Below are positions 26,291 through 36,400 of a stretch of 64,000 bases of DNA, in pieces. The translations under genes were made by a program, and so were the position numbers. Numbering within the stretch: the stretch's first letter is position 1; the number at the start of each line of letters is the position of its first letter. This DNA is from Chromatiaceae bacterium (GTDB lineage Bacteria > Pseudomonadota > Gammaproteobacteria > Chromatiales > Chromatiaceae), in assembly GCA_024235175.1 (NCBI GenBank), contig JACKMX010000003.1:744001-808000 (forward strand). Direction: 5' to 3'. Below the pieces are notes generated by a model. The model had not been told where the DNA came from. It did not search any database and worked only from the letters and a program-made list of their open reading frames with translations.

Positions 26291-27214
26291 TCAGGTACTG
26301 CCGCTGTTGACGTTGATGCCCTGTTCAACCCATTTGCGTATCCGGTTGGAGTCTCCGTACGGCGTCATTTTTCCGAATGAGTTGAGCAGGATGATGGTCA
26401 GCTCCTGACCAGAAACCTGTGCCTGCATAACAAGGCAGCGTCCGGCCTCGTTGATATAGCCGGTTTTACTTAGTGAGATATCCCAGCTTTCACTATTTAA
26501 AAGGCGGTTGGTGTTGGCAAATCTGAGCTGGCCTTTCTTCAGATACGGGTATACCTGAGCGGAGCGCGACGTTGTGGCTTTACGAATAAAAGGGTAGCGC
26601 ATGGCCGCCTGCACCAGTTTGTGCAGATCCCGGGGCGTCGAACTGTTGCCTACATCCAGACCGGTGGGATCGGTAAATTTTGTATTTCTCATGCCCAGTG
26701 AGAGTGCCTTCTTATTCATGAGATAGATGAATCTTTTCCGGCCAGCTGGAAAAGTGCGGGCCAATGCGCTGGCAGCCCTGTTTTCGGAGGACATCAGCGC
26801 AAGTTTTATCAACTGCTCTCTGGTTAATGTAGCTCCGGGTTTGAGCCGGGAGCCCGTCATACGCAGCAGATCCCGGTCTTCGTCGGTGATTACCAGCTCC
26901 TGCCGCATAGGCAGGGGAGAGTCCAAAATGACCATAGCGGTCATCAGCTTGGTGATGGAGGCGATTGGCCGGGCCTGATCGGCGTTCTTGCTATAGAGTT
27001 CGTTACCGAAGCGGTCGACGACAAGCGCCGCCGTTGATTGCAGCTGCAGCTTTTTTGGGTTCAAAGCACGCCACAGTTTAATCCCGGAGCTTCTCTCAGG
27101 TTTTTTCTGTTCCGCCGACTGCCTGCTCATGCGATCTGATTCAACCGCATGTGTGTTGGTGGGTATTGTTATAGGAAGCAGCAGAAAACAGGTGAGCAGC
27201 GTTTTCTTAAACAT
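26291..27214 (-). CDS. pbpG: D-alanyl-D-alanine endopeptidase (PBP7-like, S11)
   Basis: 307 residues with a signal peptide (FKKTLLTCFLLLPITIP) and the three penicillin-binding motifs in order: SITKLMT (SxxK), SSENRAA (SxN) and SKTGYI (KTG). It cleaves peptidoglycan cross-links in the periplasm. The ATG at 27214 is preferred because GGGGA sits five bases before it; the in-frame ATG at 27226 lacks a site. DacA-type enzymes have an extra C-terminal domain, which is absent here and favours PBP7. Confidence 0.88.
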   Translation of the reverse strand: MFKKTLLTCFLLLPITIPTNTHAVESDRMSRQSAEQKKPERSSGIKLWRALNPKKLQLQSTAALVVDRFGNELYSKNADQARPIASITKLMTAMVILDSPLPMRQELVITDEDRDLLRMTGSRLKPGATLTREQLIKLALMSSENRAASALARTFPAGRKRFIYLMNKKALSLGMRNTKFTDPTGLDVGNSSTPRDLHKLVQAAMRYPFIRKATTSRSAQVYPYLKKGQLRFANTNRLLNSESWDISLSKTGYINEAGRCLVMQAQVSGQELTIILLNSFGKMTPYGDSNRIRKWVEQGINVNSGST

Positions 27215-27362
27215 GTATATCCCCATCTCTGATATTTGCCGGAATTTTCCCCTAGTACATATCCTAAAGCAAATTAAGCCATAATCTGGTATCGGCGGTA
27301 TACTATACGGCTTTAGCTGGTACGCACAGCGACAACTCGATTAGTGTTGACAGGCTCTGATT

Positions 27363-28934
27363 TTGTATCACTCGACGGAAAAGCGCGTAGATAGGATCAT
27401 CGAAGAGGATCTCTCAGACCTGGTCAGGGGTGGATTCAGGGGTCTGGAGAAGGAGAGCCTCCGGGTTGCGGCGGACGGCGGGATATCACAGACAGGTCAT
27501 CCAAGCGCGCTCGGCTCTGCGTTGACCAATCCGTACATTACCACCGACTATTCTGAGGCGCTGATCGAACTGATCACGCCACCTTTCGATGACTCCGGTA
27601 AAGCACTCGGCTTTCTGCGGGATACCCAAAAGTACGTTTGCAGTCAGTTGATTGAGGAGATTTTATGGGCGACCAGTATGCCCTGTGTACTGGCCGGTGG
27701 TGACAATATACCCATTGCCCGCTATGGCAGTTCCAATCAGGGAATTATGAAAACGGTCTACCGGCGCGGACTGGGACACCGCTATGGCCGCACCATGCAG
27801 GTCATCGCCGGGGTTCACTTCAACTATTCGGTGAACCCCTCGTTTTGGCCTGTTTACAGGAAGCTGGAATCGGACCGGCGGGAACTTCGCATGTTCACGG
27901 ATGCCAGTTACATGAGCCTTACCAGGAATCTGTTGCGTTATGGCTGGCTGGTACCCTATCTTTTTGGTGCATCCCCCGCAGTGTGCAAATCGTTTCTTGG
28001 CGGCAAAGCCAACAGTCTCAGTGAATTCGATGCCAATACCGCCTATGAGCCCTTCGCCACCTCATTGCGGCTGGGTGACTTTGGCTACACCAACAGCAGG
28101 GAAAAAGGGGTGGGTATCAAGGCGAATTACAACAGCCTTAATGACTATATCGGCAGCCTCGCCAGGGCCATTGAAACGCCCTCTCCCCTGTGGGAAAAAA
28201 TAGGTGTGGTCGTGGATGGCCGCTATCAACAGCTTAATGCCAATATTTTACAGATAGAGAACGAGTACTACAGCACGGTTCGTCCCAAGCAGGTGCTGCA
28301 GGGGTTGGAGAAGCCAGTGTTGGCACTTGCCCGCCGCGGCGTGCAGTATATCGAGCTGCGATCGCTGGATGTGAACGCATACGATCCACTTGGGGTGAGC
28401 GCCGAGCAGTTGGACTTCCTGGAGGCATTTCTACTCTTCTGTCTGTTTCAGGACAGTCCGCCTATCAGTCTCCAGGAGCAGCGAGAGATAGATCAGAACC
28501 AGGGGGGCGTTGCTCACAGAGGGCGGGATCCGTCACTCTATCTGCTGCGGCAGGGTCGAGAGGTCAAATTGCGACAGTGGGCGGGTGAACTGTGCGGCGC
28601 GATGACGGGAATCTGTGAACTGCTTGACAGCCATGATCCCGCTAAACCTTATTCAGGTGCCCTGCAGCTGCAATTGGAAAAGATTGCGCATCCCGACCGG
28701 ACACCCTCCGCGCGCATGCTTGAGGAGATGCGGGAAAACGGAGAGAGTTTTTTTGATTTTGCACAGCGGCTATCGCTCCAGCATCATAGCTATTTCAACA
28801 GCATTTCCATGAGCAGCGAAAGAGAACTCTTTTTTCGCGAACAGGCTGAAAGTTCCCTGGCGCGACAGTCTCAAATCGAAGCTGAATCGCAGGTTCCGTT
28901 TGAGCAGTTTTTACGGGACTACTTTGCGCAATAA
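27363..28934 (+). CDS. gshA: Glutamate-cysteine ligase GshA
   Basis: 523 residues, the length of gammaproteobacterial type-1 GshA. Recognisable stretches are RGGFRGLEKESLRV near the start, TDYSEALIELITPP, MQVIAGVHFNYSV and YIELRSLDVNAYDP. It joins glutamate and cysteine, the first step of glutathione synthesis. The likely start is a TTG at 27363 with a poor ribosome site; no ATG occurs near enough to be the start. A TATACT hexamer about 64 bp upstream could be a -10 box. It converges with the next gene after 15 bp. Confidence 0.92.
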   Translation: MYHSTEKRVDRIIEEDLSDLVRGGFRGLEKESLRVAADGGISQTGHPSALGSALTNPYITTDYSEALIELITPPFDDSGKALGFLRDTQKYVCSQLIEEILWATSMPCVLAGGDNIPIARYGSSNQGIMKTVYRRGLGHRYGRTMQVIAGVHFNYSVNPSFWPVYRKLESDRRELRMFTDASYMSLTRNLLRYGWLVPYLFGASPAVCKSFLGGKANSLSEFDANTAYEPFATSLRLGDFGYTNSREKGVGIKANYNSLNDYIGSLARAIETPSPLWEKIGVVVDGRYQQLNANILQIENEYYSTVRPKQVLQGLEKPVLALARRGVQYIELRSLDVNAYDPLGVSAEQLDFLEAFLLFCLFQDSPPISLQEQREIDQNQGGVAHRGRDPSLYLLRQGREVKLRQWAGELCGAMTGICELLDSHDPAKPYSGALQLQLEKIAHPDRTPSARMLEEMRENGESFFDFAQRLSLQHHSYFNSISMSSERELFFREQAESSLARQSQIEAESQVPFEQFLRDYFAQ

Positions 28935-28948
28935 CCAGCCAGTGCGGA

Positions 28949-29629
28949 TCATTGACGCTGAAATAGATCCAGCAACGCCAGTGCATCCTCCAGAAACCTG
29001 GGTATGGAGTCCGGATCTGGCAGCTTTTCAAACCGGTACAAGAGTGCATCCCGGCCGCGTGATTCAATCACCAGATCGGGGTGATCTGCCATAAACTCAA
29101 ACACTTCATCTGTAAACAATGCCCGGATTCGCTGGCTGTCGCGGGCCAGCAGCATGTGCTGTTGATTGAATGAGCCGCGGTCGTCGAAGGTCACTTGCTG
29201 CAACCCGAAGCGTTTTGCCACGCTGCGGCGGTGTATCCTGCGGGGGCTGAGGTCGAAGTCCGGCAGAGACTGCCGCGACCTGATCCAGATTACGCTCTGG
29301 CTGCGGGTTTCCACGCTGTTGAAGTCATCAGCCACGGGATACTGACGTTGACCCTCTCCGGCGGAACTGGCGTTATAAGTAAATTCGAAGATGGAGACAT
29401 CCCTGTCGCCGCTGGTTCCCTGCATTCGGTTTCTTATATTTGGAGGGCCTTGGGTGAATAGATCAAAACCGGCATCATCCAGCTCAGTGGGGAGCTGGTG
29501 TTGCCCGGGATGAAAGTCATATCCCAGACGTTTGGATGTTATCGACAGCGCGTCGCCCCGGTATTTTTCATAAAAGATCGCACTGACAATGATGATGACA
29601 ACGAAAATAATAAATACAATTTTGGACAT
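28949..29629 (-). CDS. Membrane-anchored protein of unknown function
   Basis: 226 residues with one N-terminal membrane helix (IVFIIFVVIIIVSAIFY) and then a soluble domain, probably periplasmic or cytoplasmic depending on topology. The soluble part has alternating strands and helices, with LGYDFHPGQHQLP near the start. I do not recognise the family. It is encoded convergently with gshA and has no neighbour on its strand to suggest a role. Confidence 0.6.
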   Translation of the reverse strand: MSKIVFIIFVVIIIVSAIFYEKYRGDALSITSKRLGYDFHPGQHQLPTELDDAGFDLFTQGPPNIRNRMQGTSGDRDVSIFEFTYNASSAGEGQRQYPVADDFNSVETRSQSVIWIRSRQSLPDFDLSPRRIHRRSVAKRFGLQQVTFDDRGSFNQQHMLLARDSQRIRALFTDEVFEFMADHPDLVIESRGRDALLYRFEKLPDPDSIPRFLEDALALLDLFQRQ

Positions 29630-29973
29630 GATGTTCAGCCTGTCTGTCGGCCGGCACCCTTGCGGCTGAGGGTGAGAAAAACCGCTCGATGATGGGATAA
29701 GGTTGAGTCCGATGTATTATCCCAGCCGTCGCATTGCCAGTTCATTACAGTGATAATCAACCTTTTTATTAATCCAGGTCAAATTATCGGTGCTCCTGTG
29801 TACTGATACCGCAAAAAAATTGCACTCCTGCAGCGAACGCTTGGGTGGGGGGAATAATCCCGATTGGATGTGGATCGGAACCGTTTCCATGACCGGATAG
29901 TGCAGGTAGAGTTTGCATATTGCCAGCAGCGAAACACTGATATCGTATGGTATTCAATTTAAGGAGGAGGGGT
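29630..29973. other. Intergenic region, no gene seen
   Basis: 344 bp between divergent genes. It presumably holds the promoters of the membrane-anchored protein and of the small exported protein. I saw no repeat, hairpin or convincing reading frame here. Confidence 0.5.
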
Positions 29974-30327
29974 ATGCGTGTACCAACCATTATGCTGGTT
30001 TTATCTCTGTGGTCGGTCTGCGTTGTTGCCCAGGACAGACCACAAGTGTGGGATTATGGAGTAAAAGAGTGCAGGCGTTTTCTGGCTGCCTTTAAGGGCT
30101 GGGAGTCTGGAGATGAGGGTGGCATCGCGGAGTATCTGCGTTACCGGGGCTGGTTATCGGGACTGGTAACCGGATTATCGCTGGCCACAGGTACGGATGT
30201 TCTGAAGGGCGTGGACCCGGATGGTGCATTGCGGCGAATTCGTATCTATTGTGATGAGCAGCCGGATGATGACTATTTCACGGCGGTGATGGATCTGATC
30301 AGGCAACTCAGCAGGCTGGGCGGATAA
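29974..30327 (+). CDS. Small exported protein of unknown function
   Basis: 117 residues. The signal peptide is MRVPTIMLVLSLWSVCVVA. The mature part has two cysteines (VKECRRF and IYCDEQP) that could form a disulfide. The segment YRGWLSGLVTGLSLATG followed by a C-containing helix vaguely resembles Rap1a/Tai-like or HdeA-like small periplasmic proteins, but this is weak. The start has an excellent AAGGAGGAGG site; the longer frame from 29947 would break the signal peptide. Confidence 0.6.
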   Translation: MRVPTIMLVLSLWSVCVVAQDRPQVWDYGVKECRRFLAAFKGWESGDEGGIAEYLRYRGWLSGLVTGLSLATGTDVLKGVDPDGALRRIRIYCDEQPDDDYFTAVMDLIRQLSRLGG

Positions 30328-30382
30328 GCCAGGTGTTGGTTGGGAGCGCGTTGACCGCAGCAGGGCAGGAAGTTGCCTCGTT

Positions 30383-31087
30383 TCAGTATCCCGATTGCTT
30401 ATGGTTCATATAGGTCGAAATCATCTCATCGACGACCTGTTGGTCGAAGGGTCGCAGTCCACGCATCGCCATATATTTGGTTCCGCTGCCGATGGTATTT
30501 CCTGAAGTTTTCAACAGGAAGTCGAGTCGAACGCTGCCGCGTTTCCCCTCCACATCCAGTTGAGCGCCGCTGAATTCGAGCTCTGTTTCGGGTATGTCAA
30601 CCCGCTCCAGATCGATCTCCATGCTCTGGTATATGACGATCGGGCGGGCGGGGTTAATCATCACTTTATGCTGTGACATCAAGGGTATCAGGACATGCGG
30701 AAAGGTGTGGCCGGAGAACTCCACGTAGCTGCGGGTCAGGCTCTCCACGAAGTTGATTTCACAGCTGTTTGTGCCGCTGCGATCCACCTCCAGATAACTT
30801 TTTTCCGCGCTATCCTCCAGACTCAATCTGTCACCATCCACCGTTGAGAAACGGAGCAGTTGACTGTCATCGACCATTCCGGAAAAGGTGAAGCGCATCC
30901 GCTGGCTCACTCCATATTTGGCAAGCACCAATGCAAACAACAAATCGCCCGGAACACAGAAAAGTTTGGCGTCCGGATTGTGCAATGGGTTGAAATCGTC
31001 GGCGATACCCTTGGCGAAACGACTCGCCTGCTGCCGGGAAATGTTGATGCCGTTTGCATCTTCAGAATAGTAACTGTCTATCAACAT
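30383..31087 (-). CDS. DUF3581-family protein
   Basis: 234 residues, the family's length. RQQASRFAKGIADDFNPLHN, followed by FCVPGDLLFALVLAKYG, is the characteristic DUF3581 opening, and it has the look of a MaoC/hotdog-type hydratase fold (DFNPLH). The function is unknown; the family is confined mostly to gammaproteobacteria. It is encoded alone on its strand. Confidence 0.8.
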   Translation of the reverse strand: MLIDSYYSEDANGINISRQQASRFAKGIADDFNPLHNPDAKLFCVPGDLLFALVLAKYGVSQRMRFTFSGMVDDSQLLRFSTVDGDRLSLEDSAEKSYLEVDRSGTNSCEINFVESLTRSYVEFSGHTFPHVLIPLMSQHKVMINPARPIVIYQSMEIDLERVDIPETELEFSGAQLDVEGKRGSVRLDFLLKTSGNTIGSGTKYMAMRGLRPFDQQVVDEMISTYMNHKQSGY

Positions 31088-31194
31088 GCGTGGGATGAGC
31101 TTTGCTGTTTGGGGTTGCTATAGTAGAGCTTGTCAGCCTCAGCCTCAATAGCAGTTCGGAAAGGCTGCATGTTGATTCCACGGTTTCTGCCGCT

Positions 31195-31962
31195 TTAGAT
31201 CTGTATACCGAAGAGCTCCAGTGCATTTGTTGTTGTCTGGAACGCTATCTCTTCGGTGCTCTCCTGCCTGAGTTCCGCAACCGCATTCAATACTCTATCA
31301 AGCAGCGCAGGTTCGTTTCTGCCTCCGCGGTTTGCGGCATCGGGCTGGTCGGGTGAGTCACTCTCCAGCATGATCGCATGCAGCGGTAACCGGCTTACCA
31401 GATGCCGCAGGCGATGCGCACCAGGGAATGTGAGCGGGCCGCCAAAGCTCAACATAAAACCCATCTCTATCAGGCGTTGAGCTTGCTGTTCACTGCCCGA
31501 ATAGCTGTGCAGCACACCGCGCAGGTTGGCGAATCGGCGCAATCTGTTGATCACCTCCTCCACTGCCTTGCGGGCATGTATCACAACCGGCAGCCGGTAT
31601 TTCACAGCCAGCTCCAACTGCGCGTCGAACAACATCAGCTGGCGATCACGGTCAGGGTTGTCGATAAAGAAATCGAGGCCGCATTCACCCACAGCCACGG
31701 CATATTCCCCGGCGAGCTGGCGATCAAGCGCTTCGATATCGCTCTCCTTGTGTTGTTGAGTGAACATTGGATGGAGCCCATAGGCTGGGTGTAAGCCGGG
31801 GTAATTCTGGCAGACACTTGTCAGCCTGCTCCAAGAATCCCGGGTTACCGCGGGAACGATCAGTGCAATCACACCCGCCTGCCGAGCTCTTTCGTAGGCC
31901 TGCGTTCGATCATCGTCAAAACGGATGTCATCGAAGTGACAGTGAGAGTCGATTAGAATCAT
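31195..31962 (-). CDS. TatD-family metal-dependent hydrolase/DNase
   Basis: 255 residues. The N-terminal metal motif is LIDSHCHFDD. The later metal ligands are in VGECGLDFF (Glu), PVVIHARKA (His), GVLHSYSG (His) and MLESDSPDQ (Asp). Family members are Mg-dependent 3'-5' exonucleases or deoxyribonucleases. The ATG at 31962 was chosen because the longer frame runs back over the divergent exonuclease gene. xthA begins 109 bp away on the other strand, so two DNA-processing enzymes share a promoter region. Confidence 0.88.
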   Translation of the reverse strand: MILIDSHCHFDDIRFDDDRTQAYERARQAGVIALIVPAVTRDSWSRLTSVCQNYPGLHPAYGLHPMFTQQHKESDIEALDRQLAGEYAVAVGECGLDFFIDNPDRDRQLMLFDAQLELAVKYRLPVVIHARKAVEEVINRLRRFANLRGVLHSYSGSEQQAQRLIEMGFMLSFGGPLTFPGAHRLRHLVSRLPLHAIMLESDSPDQPDAANRGGRNEPALLDRVLNAVAELRQESTEEIAFQTTTNALELFGIQI

Positions 31963-32071
31963 TCTGTTTCCAACTGAGAGGTTTTCTGTTGAGTGTAGCT
32001 CAGGTAAGCTCGTCCCGGGTAACCACTGCGCCCATTCAGTTTCCTTATCGTAAATTCCGGGGAAGTGTGAA

Positions 32072-32887
32072 ATGAAGGTTGTCTCTTTCAATACCAACGG
32101 TATCCGTGTCCGCGCCCACCAGCTCGAATCACTGAAACAAAAATACGATCCCGATATTATCGGCATTCAGGAGAGCAAGGTTCAGGATGAGGATTTTCCG
32201 GTTGATATGGTCGAGGCACTGGGTTACAAGGCGCACTTTTTCGGACAGAAGACCCATTATGGGGTGGCACTGCTCTCCAAACTTGAACCTTTGTCTGTTC
32301 AAAGGGGCTACCCCACGGATATGGCCGATGCCCAGCGGCGTCTGATCAGTGCGGTCTATGAGAGCGAAAGTGGAGAGCGGCTGACGGTCATTAACGGCTA
32401 TTTCCCCCAAGGCGAGAGCCGCGACCACGATATCAAGTTTCCTGCAAAACGGCAGTTCTACGATGACCTTATGAACTATCTGGATAGCTCATTCACGCCG
32501 GACAAGAACCTGCTGGTGATGGGCGATATGAATATTGCGCCCGTTGATCTGGATATAGGGATCGGCGAGGAGAACACAAGGCGTTGGCTGCGCACCGGGA
32601 AATGCAGCTTTCTGCCTGAGGAGAGGGAGTGGATGGCGCGTCTGACGAGCTGGGGCCTGGAGGATACCTTTCGCACACTCCATCCGGATGTGAACGACCG
32701 CTTCAGCTGGTTTGACTACCGTAGCCGGGGTTTCGAGGGGGAGCCGAAACGGGGATTGCGTATCGACCTGATTCTCGCCACCTCGAATCTCAATAAACTG
32801 TGTCGGGACGTGGGTATCGCATACGATATCCGTGCTATGGAGCGGCCATCCGATCACTGCCCCGTATGGGCGGAGTTCGATCTATAG
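32072..32887 (+). CDS. xthA: Exodeoxyribonuclease III
   Basis: 271 residues. KVVSFNTNGIRVRAHQ and IIGIQESKVQDEDFP are nearly diagnostic of XthA. Later motifs are GDMNIAPVDLDIG and PSDHCPVWAEF, which carry the catalytic Asp, Asn and His residues of the EEP fold. It is the major AP endonuclease of base excision repair. Confidence 0.93.
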   Translation: MKVVSFNTNGIRVRAHQLESLKQKYDPDIIGIQESKVQDEDFPVDMVEALGYKAHFFGQKTHYGVALLSKLEPLSVQRGYPTDMADAQRRLISAVYESESGERLTVINGYFPQGESRDHDIKFPAKRQFYDDLMNYLDSSFTPDKNLLVMGDMNIAPVDLDIGIGEENTRRWLRTGKCSFLPEEREWMARLTSWGLEDTFRTLHPDVNDRFSWFDYRSRGFEGEPKRGLRIDLILATSNLNKLCRDVGIAYDIRAMERPSDHCPVWAEFDL

Positions 32888-33006
32888 CACCTGACTTCGT
32901 GAGCTCCGGAAACCCCGCACAGCGTTGATCCGGCGGATGCCGGAGATGTAGCACACAGATAGGTACCGGTTATTTGCAGCACTTTATCCACCTGGATTGT
33001 ATCGCC

Positions 33007-33555
33007 ATGCACATATTCAAGTTTCCATTTTCGATGCTGCCGTTGTTGCTTCTGTCGATCTTTATCGGGCGTGCACAGGCGGATCAGGCCTGCCAGTTGC
33101 TGGTATTCAATCAATATTGCCTGGGGGGGGATATCGTGCAGTTGGCCAGTCAGAGGCCGGAGTTTATCCACCAGCAGCGTGAGGGAGAACGCTTTGCGCT
33201 GATCTATCCGGCGGGGCGGGAGAAAGACTATGTTATGGCCTACCGTGGCCGGATCTATAAGGTGCTGCGTAAATTTGAACCATCGACAAGCATCCGCTAC
33301 CGGGAGTGGCGTGACCTTTTAACGAAGCGGTACGGTCTGCCGCAGGAGCAGAGCCGGTTTCCCGCACAGGCGACAGGCCTGGCGGCAAAAATCAATGCGA
33401 TCCAGCACGGCGAGGGGAGAGCACTGCTCAGCTGGAATCCCGCAGCGAGCGCATGGCACGTGGAGTTGGGATGGACCGGTGAGATGGGGCTTCATCTCGC
33501 CTATATCCTCACCCGGCAGGCAATGGAGCAGTCCGGGAGCGGGGGCGCCGATTAA
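33007..33555 (+). CDS. Exported protein of unknown function
   Basis: 182 residues. The signal peptide is FPFSMLPLLLLSIFIG with cleavage after AQA. A conserved-looking two-cysteine start follows (QACQLLVFNQYCLGG). The remainder is mixed and ends in an LGWTGEMGLHLAY segment. I do not recognise it. A longer frame from 32974 exists; ATG 33007 gives the better signal peptide. It ends in a 4-bp tail-to-tail overlap with mtaB. Confidence 0.6.
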   Translation: MHIFKFPFSMLPLLLLSIFIGRAQADQACQLLVFNQYCLGGDIVQLASQRPEFIHQQREGERFALIYPAGREKDYVMAYRGRIYKVLRKFEPSTSIRYREWRDLLTKRYGLPQEQSRFPAQATGLAAKINAIQHGEGRALLSWNPAASAWHVELGWTGEMGLHLAYILTRQAMEQSGSGGAD

Positions 33556-34850
33556 CGGATGCTGGGCGGCAGCTCACCGACCAGCCCGTCTCCGCTGGCG
33601 GAAACCTCACAGCAGTTGATTTCGCGGATAGTGTTGACGAGTTCGTTATTTCCACCCGGGTTTTCGATGGAAATGCGCAGGAAATTGGGTGTATATCCGG
33701 CAAGACATCCACTCTCTGTGGCGTGCGCACCCTCAATCAGCACGGCAAACCGTCGACCGAGGTAGCCCTCAAGAACTTCCTTTTTGATGCGTTGCCCGAT
33801 CTCGTGGAGCTGACGGCTGCGTGCCCGGATCACATCTCTCGGAACAGGATTGGGCATGGCAGCTGCGCGTGTTCCCGGACGCGGGGAGTAGGCGAAGATA
33901 TGCAGATGCCCGAAGCGGACCTGTTCAACCAGATCCAGTGTCTGCCGCCACTCGTTATCTGTTTCTCCGGGGAATCCGACGATGATATCCGTGCTTATAT
34001 TGAAATCAGGCACTTCACGGCGGGCCTGATCCACCAGTCGCTGAAACTCACTGCGCTTGCAGCGCCTTGCCATACGCCGCAACACCTGGTCGGAGCCGCT
34101 CTGCAGCGGCAGATGAAGATGCGGCATCAAACGCGGATTTCGAAAGAGGGACCAGAAATCAACGGGAAGATCCCAGGGCTCGACCGCACCCAAGCGCAAT
34201 CTGGGCATATCTGTCTCAGCAAGTATGCTGGCGACAAGTTCTCCCAGATCGCTGCCACGGTCGCTGCCGTACCCGCCCAGATGCACCCCGCTGAGCACGG
34301 CTTCCTGAATGCCTTGCTGGTGAAGTGTATTGATCTCGCTGATAATATCCCCAACGGATCTGCTTTTTTCTTCTCCTCGGGCGAGAGTGACAACACAAAA
34401 GGTGCACTGGTAACGGCAGCCGTCCTGAATTTTAACGAAGGCACGCTGTCTGCCGCTGGCCAGCAGGCTGTTCTCTCCCGGCAGGGTGGCAAGCTCCGGC
34501 ATGGAATGCAGGTCGAGTTCACGGCTGGCGATCTCCACCAGGTGATCCTTTTCATGGTTACCGACCAGCAGGTCGACTCCCAGCGACTGTGCGTTCTGAG
34601 TGGGGTCGAGCGAGGCAAAGCAGCCGCTGACAACCAGCTTCGATGTGGGATTGAGACGCCGCACGCCACGCATCAGTTTGCGTGACTTACGCACCGCCTC
34701 GCCGGTGACGGCGCAGGTGTTGATCACCACCATTTCAGCGTCAGCGAGAGTGTCTGTAATGCGATGTCCACGGGATTGAAAATCCCGCGACCAGCTCTCC
34801 AGTTCCGCTTCGTTCAGGCGGCAACCGAGGGTTTTAAGATGAACACGCAT
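33552..34850 (-). CDS. mtaB: tRNA (N6-L-threonylcarbamoyladenosine37-C2)-methylthiotransferase MtaB
   Basis: 432 residues. The UPF0004 domain has its cluster cysteines at LGCRLNEAE (C10), NTCAVTGEAV (C46) and SGCFAS. The radical SAM motif CRYQCTFC lies near residue 150, and a TRAM domain ends the protein. The order and spacing fit MtaB rather than MiaB or RimO. It converts t6A37 to ms2t6A37 in tRNAs that read ANN codons. The ATG at 34850 begins MRVHLKTLGC; upstream codons in the frame are not conserved-looking. Confidence 0.9.
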   Translation of the reverse strand: MRVHLKTLGCRLNEAELESWSRDFQSRGHRITDTLADAEMVVINTCAVTGEAVRKSRKLMRGVRRLNPTSKLVVSGCFASLDPTQNAQSLGVDLLVGNHEKDHLVEIASRELDLHSMPELATLPGENSLLASGRQRAFVKIQDGCRYQCTFCVVTLARGEEKSRSVGDIISEINTLHQQGIQEAVLSGVHLGGYGSDRGSDLGELVASILAETDMPRLRLGAVEPWDLPVDFWSLFRNPRLMPHLHLPLQSGSDQVLRRMARRCKRSEFQRLVDQARREVPDFNISTDIIVGFPGETDNEWRQTLDLVEQVRFGHLHIFAYSPRPGTRAAAMPNPVPRDVIRARSRQLHEIGQRIKKEVLEGYLGRRFAVLIEGAHATESGCLAGYTPNFLRISIENPGGNNELVNTIREINCCEVSASGDGLVGELPPSIR

Positions 34851-34986
34851 AACGCTTAAAAAATGCTTGCAGTGAAAACGGGCAGAGTTTACGGCAGCGG
34901 GGAATGAATGCAAGAGGCTCATCAATTGAGCCTCGACTCTGTTATTGGTCGGTATCGGAAACAGTTACCGGGAGTTGAGGTCATTG

Positions 34987-36396
34987 ATGAATGAATATTT
35001 CGCCAATCCGCTCTATTGGGTATTTGCATTGCAGGCGCTGCTGTTACTGGGTGTAACTGGTTTGCTATTGCGCCAGTCCAGGTTGCTGCGCCATCTGGAG
35101 GAGGAGCGTCAGTGGAACGCCAACGGATTCGACCGGGTGCAGGAGCTGCAACGCAGCCAGGAAAAAGCGGTACTTGGAGCGCTGACTCAGGCAGCTGCCG
35201 ATCATCATAAGGAGTTGGAACTGCTGCAGCGGCGGTTGCTGGTACAGGTATCCCGACTGTATCAGTCGTTGGAGAGGCGCTTCGGGGAGATGCAGAAGCA
35301 TATGTCCGACGATTCAGGCAACCTGCGGGTGAATCTTGCCGAACAGCTGGATCGCCTGCATCAGACGCTGGAGAAGAATTTGGGGGAGAATCGGATAGCC
35401 CAACAGGAAGGGATTACGCGGGGCATGGAGGGGATAGGCCGGCAGATGCTGGCGGGCCTCGAAACGAACGCAAAGGAGGTCGGCACCCGGTTGGAACGCC
35501 TTGCCGACTCTACCGATCATCGCCTGCGCGAGATCAGCGGTCAGGTGGAGAAGCGATTGAGCGAAGGGTTCGACCGGACCAACGAAACCTTCGGCAGGGT
35601 GCTCGAACATCTCACCCGCATCGACGAGGCGCAGCGGCGGATCACCGAACTTTCCAACAATGTGGTCAGCCTGCAGGAGGTACTATCGGACAAACGTTCG
35701 CGCGGTGCATTTGGCGAAGTGCAGCTCAACTCGCTGGTGCGCAATATTATGCCGGAGAGCAGTTTTTCGCTGCAGCACACTCTGAGCAACGGCAACCGCG
35801 CGGATTGTGTACTGTTTCTGCCGGAGCCCACCGGAAATATCGTGGTGGATTCCAAGTTTCCACTGGAAAACTACAGGCGCATGACCGATATCGATGCTCC
35901 GGACGTTGAACGCGAACGCGCCGCAGTACGGTTCCGCATCGACATTCGCCGGCATATCGCTGCCATTGCCGACAGGTACATCATCGCAGGAGACACCGCG
36001 GACGGTGCCATGATGTTCATTCCTGCCGAGTCGGTATTCGCGGAGATTCACGCGCACCATCCGGAGCTGGTGGAGGAGGCCTGGCGCCGCCATATCTGGC
36101 TTGCCTCGCCAACCACGATGATGGCGATACTGACCACCGCCCGGGCGGCGCTGAAAGATGCAGCAACCAGGGAGCAGATCGACCTCATCCAGAAGCATCT
36201 GAATTTCCTGGCGCGCGATTTCGGCCGTTTCCAGGAGCGCATGGAGCGACTCTCACAGCATATCCGGCAGGCTAACCGGGACGTGGAGGAGGCGCAGCTG
36301 TCGGCGCGCAAGATCAGCGCACGCTTCGACCGCATTGAAAAGGTCGAGCTGGACGGATTGCCGCTGTCTGATGAGTTGCGGCAGCTGGAAGATTAA
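34987..36396 (+). CDS. rmuC: DNA recombination protein RmuC
   Basis: 469 residues. One N-terminal membrane helix (VFALQALLLLGVTGLLL) precedes a long coiled coil (about 30-230). The RmuC nuclease-like core follows, with RGAFGEVQLNSLVRNIMP and VDSKFPLENY. It limits inversions at short inverted repeats in E. coli. The ATG at 34987 has GAGG seven bases before it. It is the last core gene before the repeat-rich RHS island. Confidence 0.9.
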   Translation: MNEYFANPLYWVFALQALLLLGVTGLLLRQSRLLRHLEEERQWNANGFDRVQELQRSQEKAVLGALTQAAADHHKELELLQRRLLVQVSRLYQSLERRFGEMQKHMSDDSGNLRVNLAEQLDRLHQTLEKNLGENRIAQQEGITRGMEGIGRQMLAGLETNAKEVGTRLERLADSTDHRLREISGQVEKRLSEGFDRTNETFGRVLEHLTRIDEAQRRITELSNNVVSLQEVLSDKRSRGAFGEVQLNSLVRNIMPESSFSLQHTLSNGNRADCVLFLPEPTGNIVVDSKFPLENYRRMTDIDAPDVERERAAVRFRIDIRRHIAAIADRYIIAGDTADGAMMFIPAESVFAEIHAHHPELVEEAWRRHIWLASPTTMMAILTTARAALKDAATREQIDLIQKHLNFLARDFGRFQERMERLSQHIRQANRDVEEAQLSARKISARFDRIEKVELDGLPLSDELRQLED

Positions 36397-36400
36397 TCGG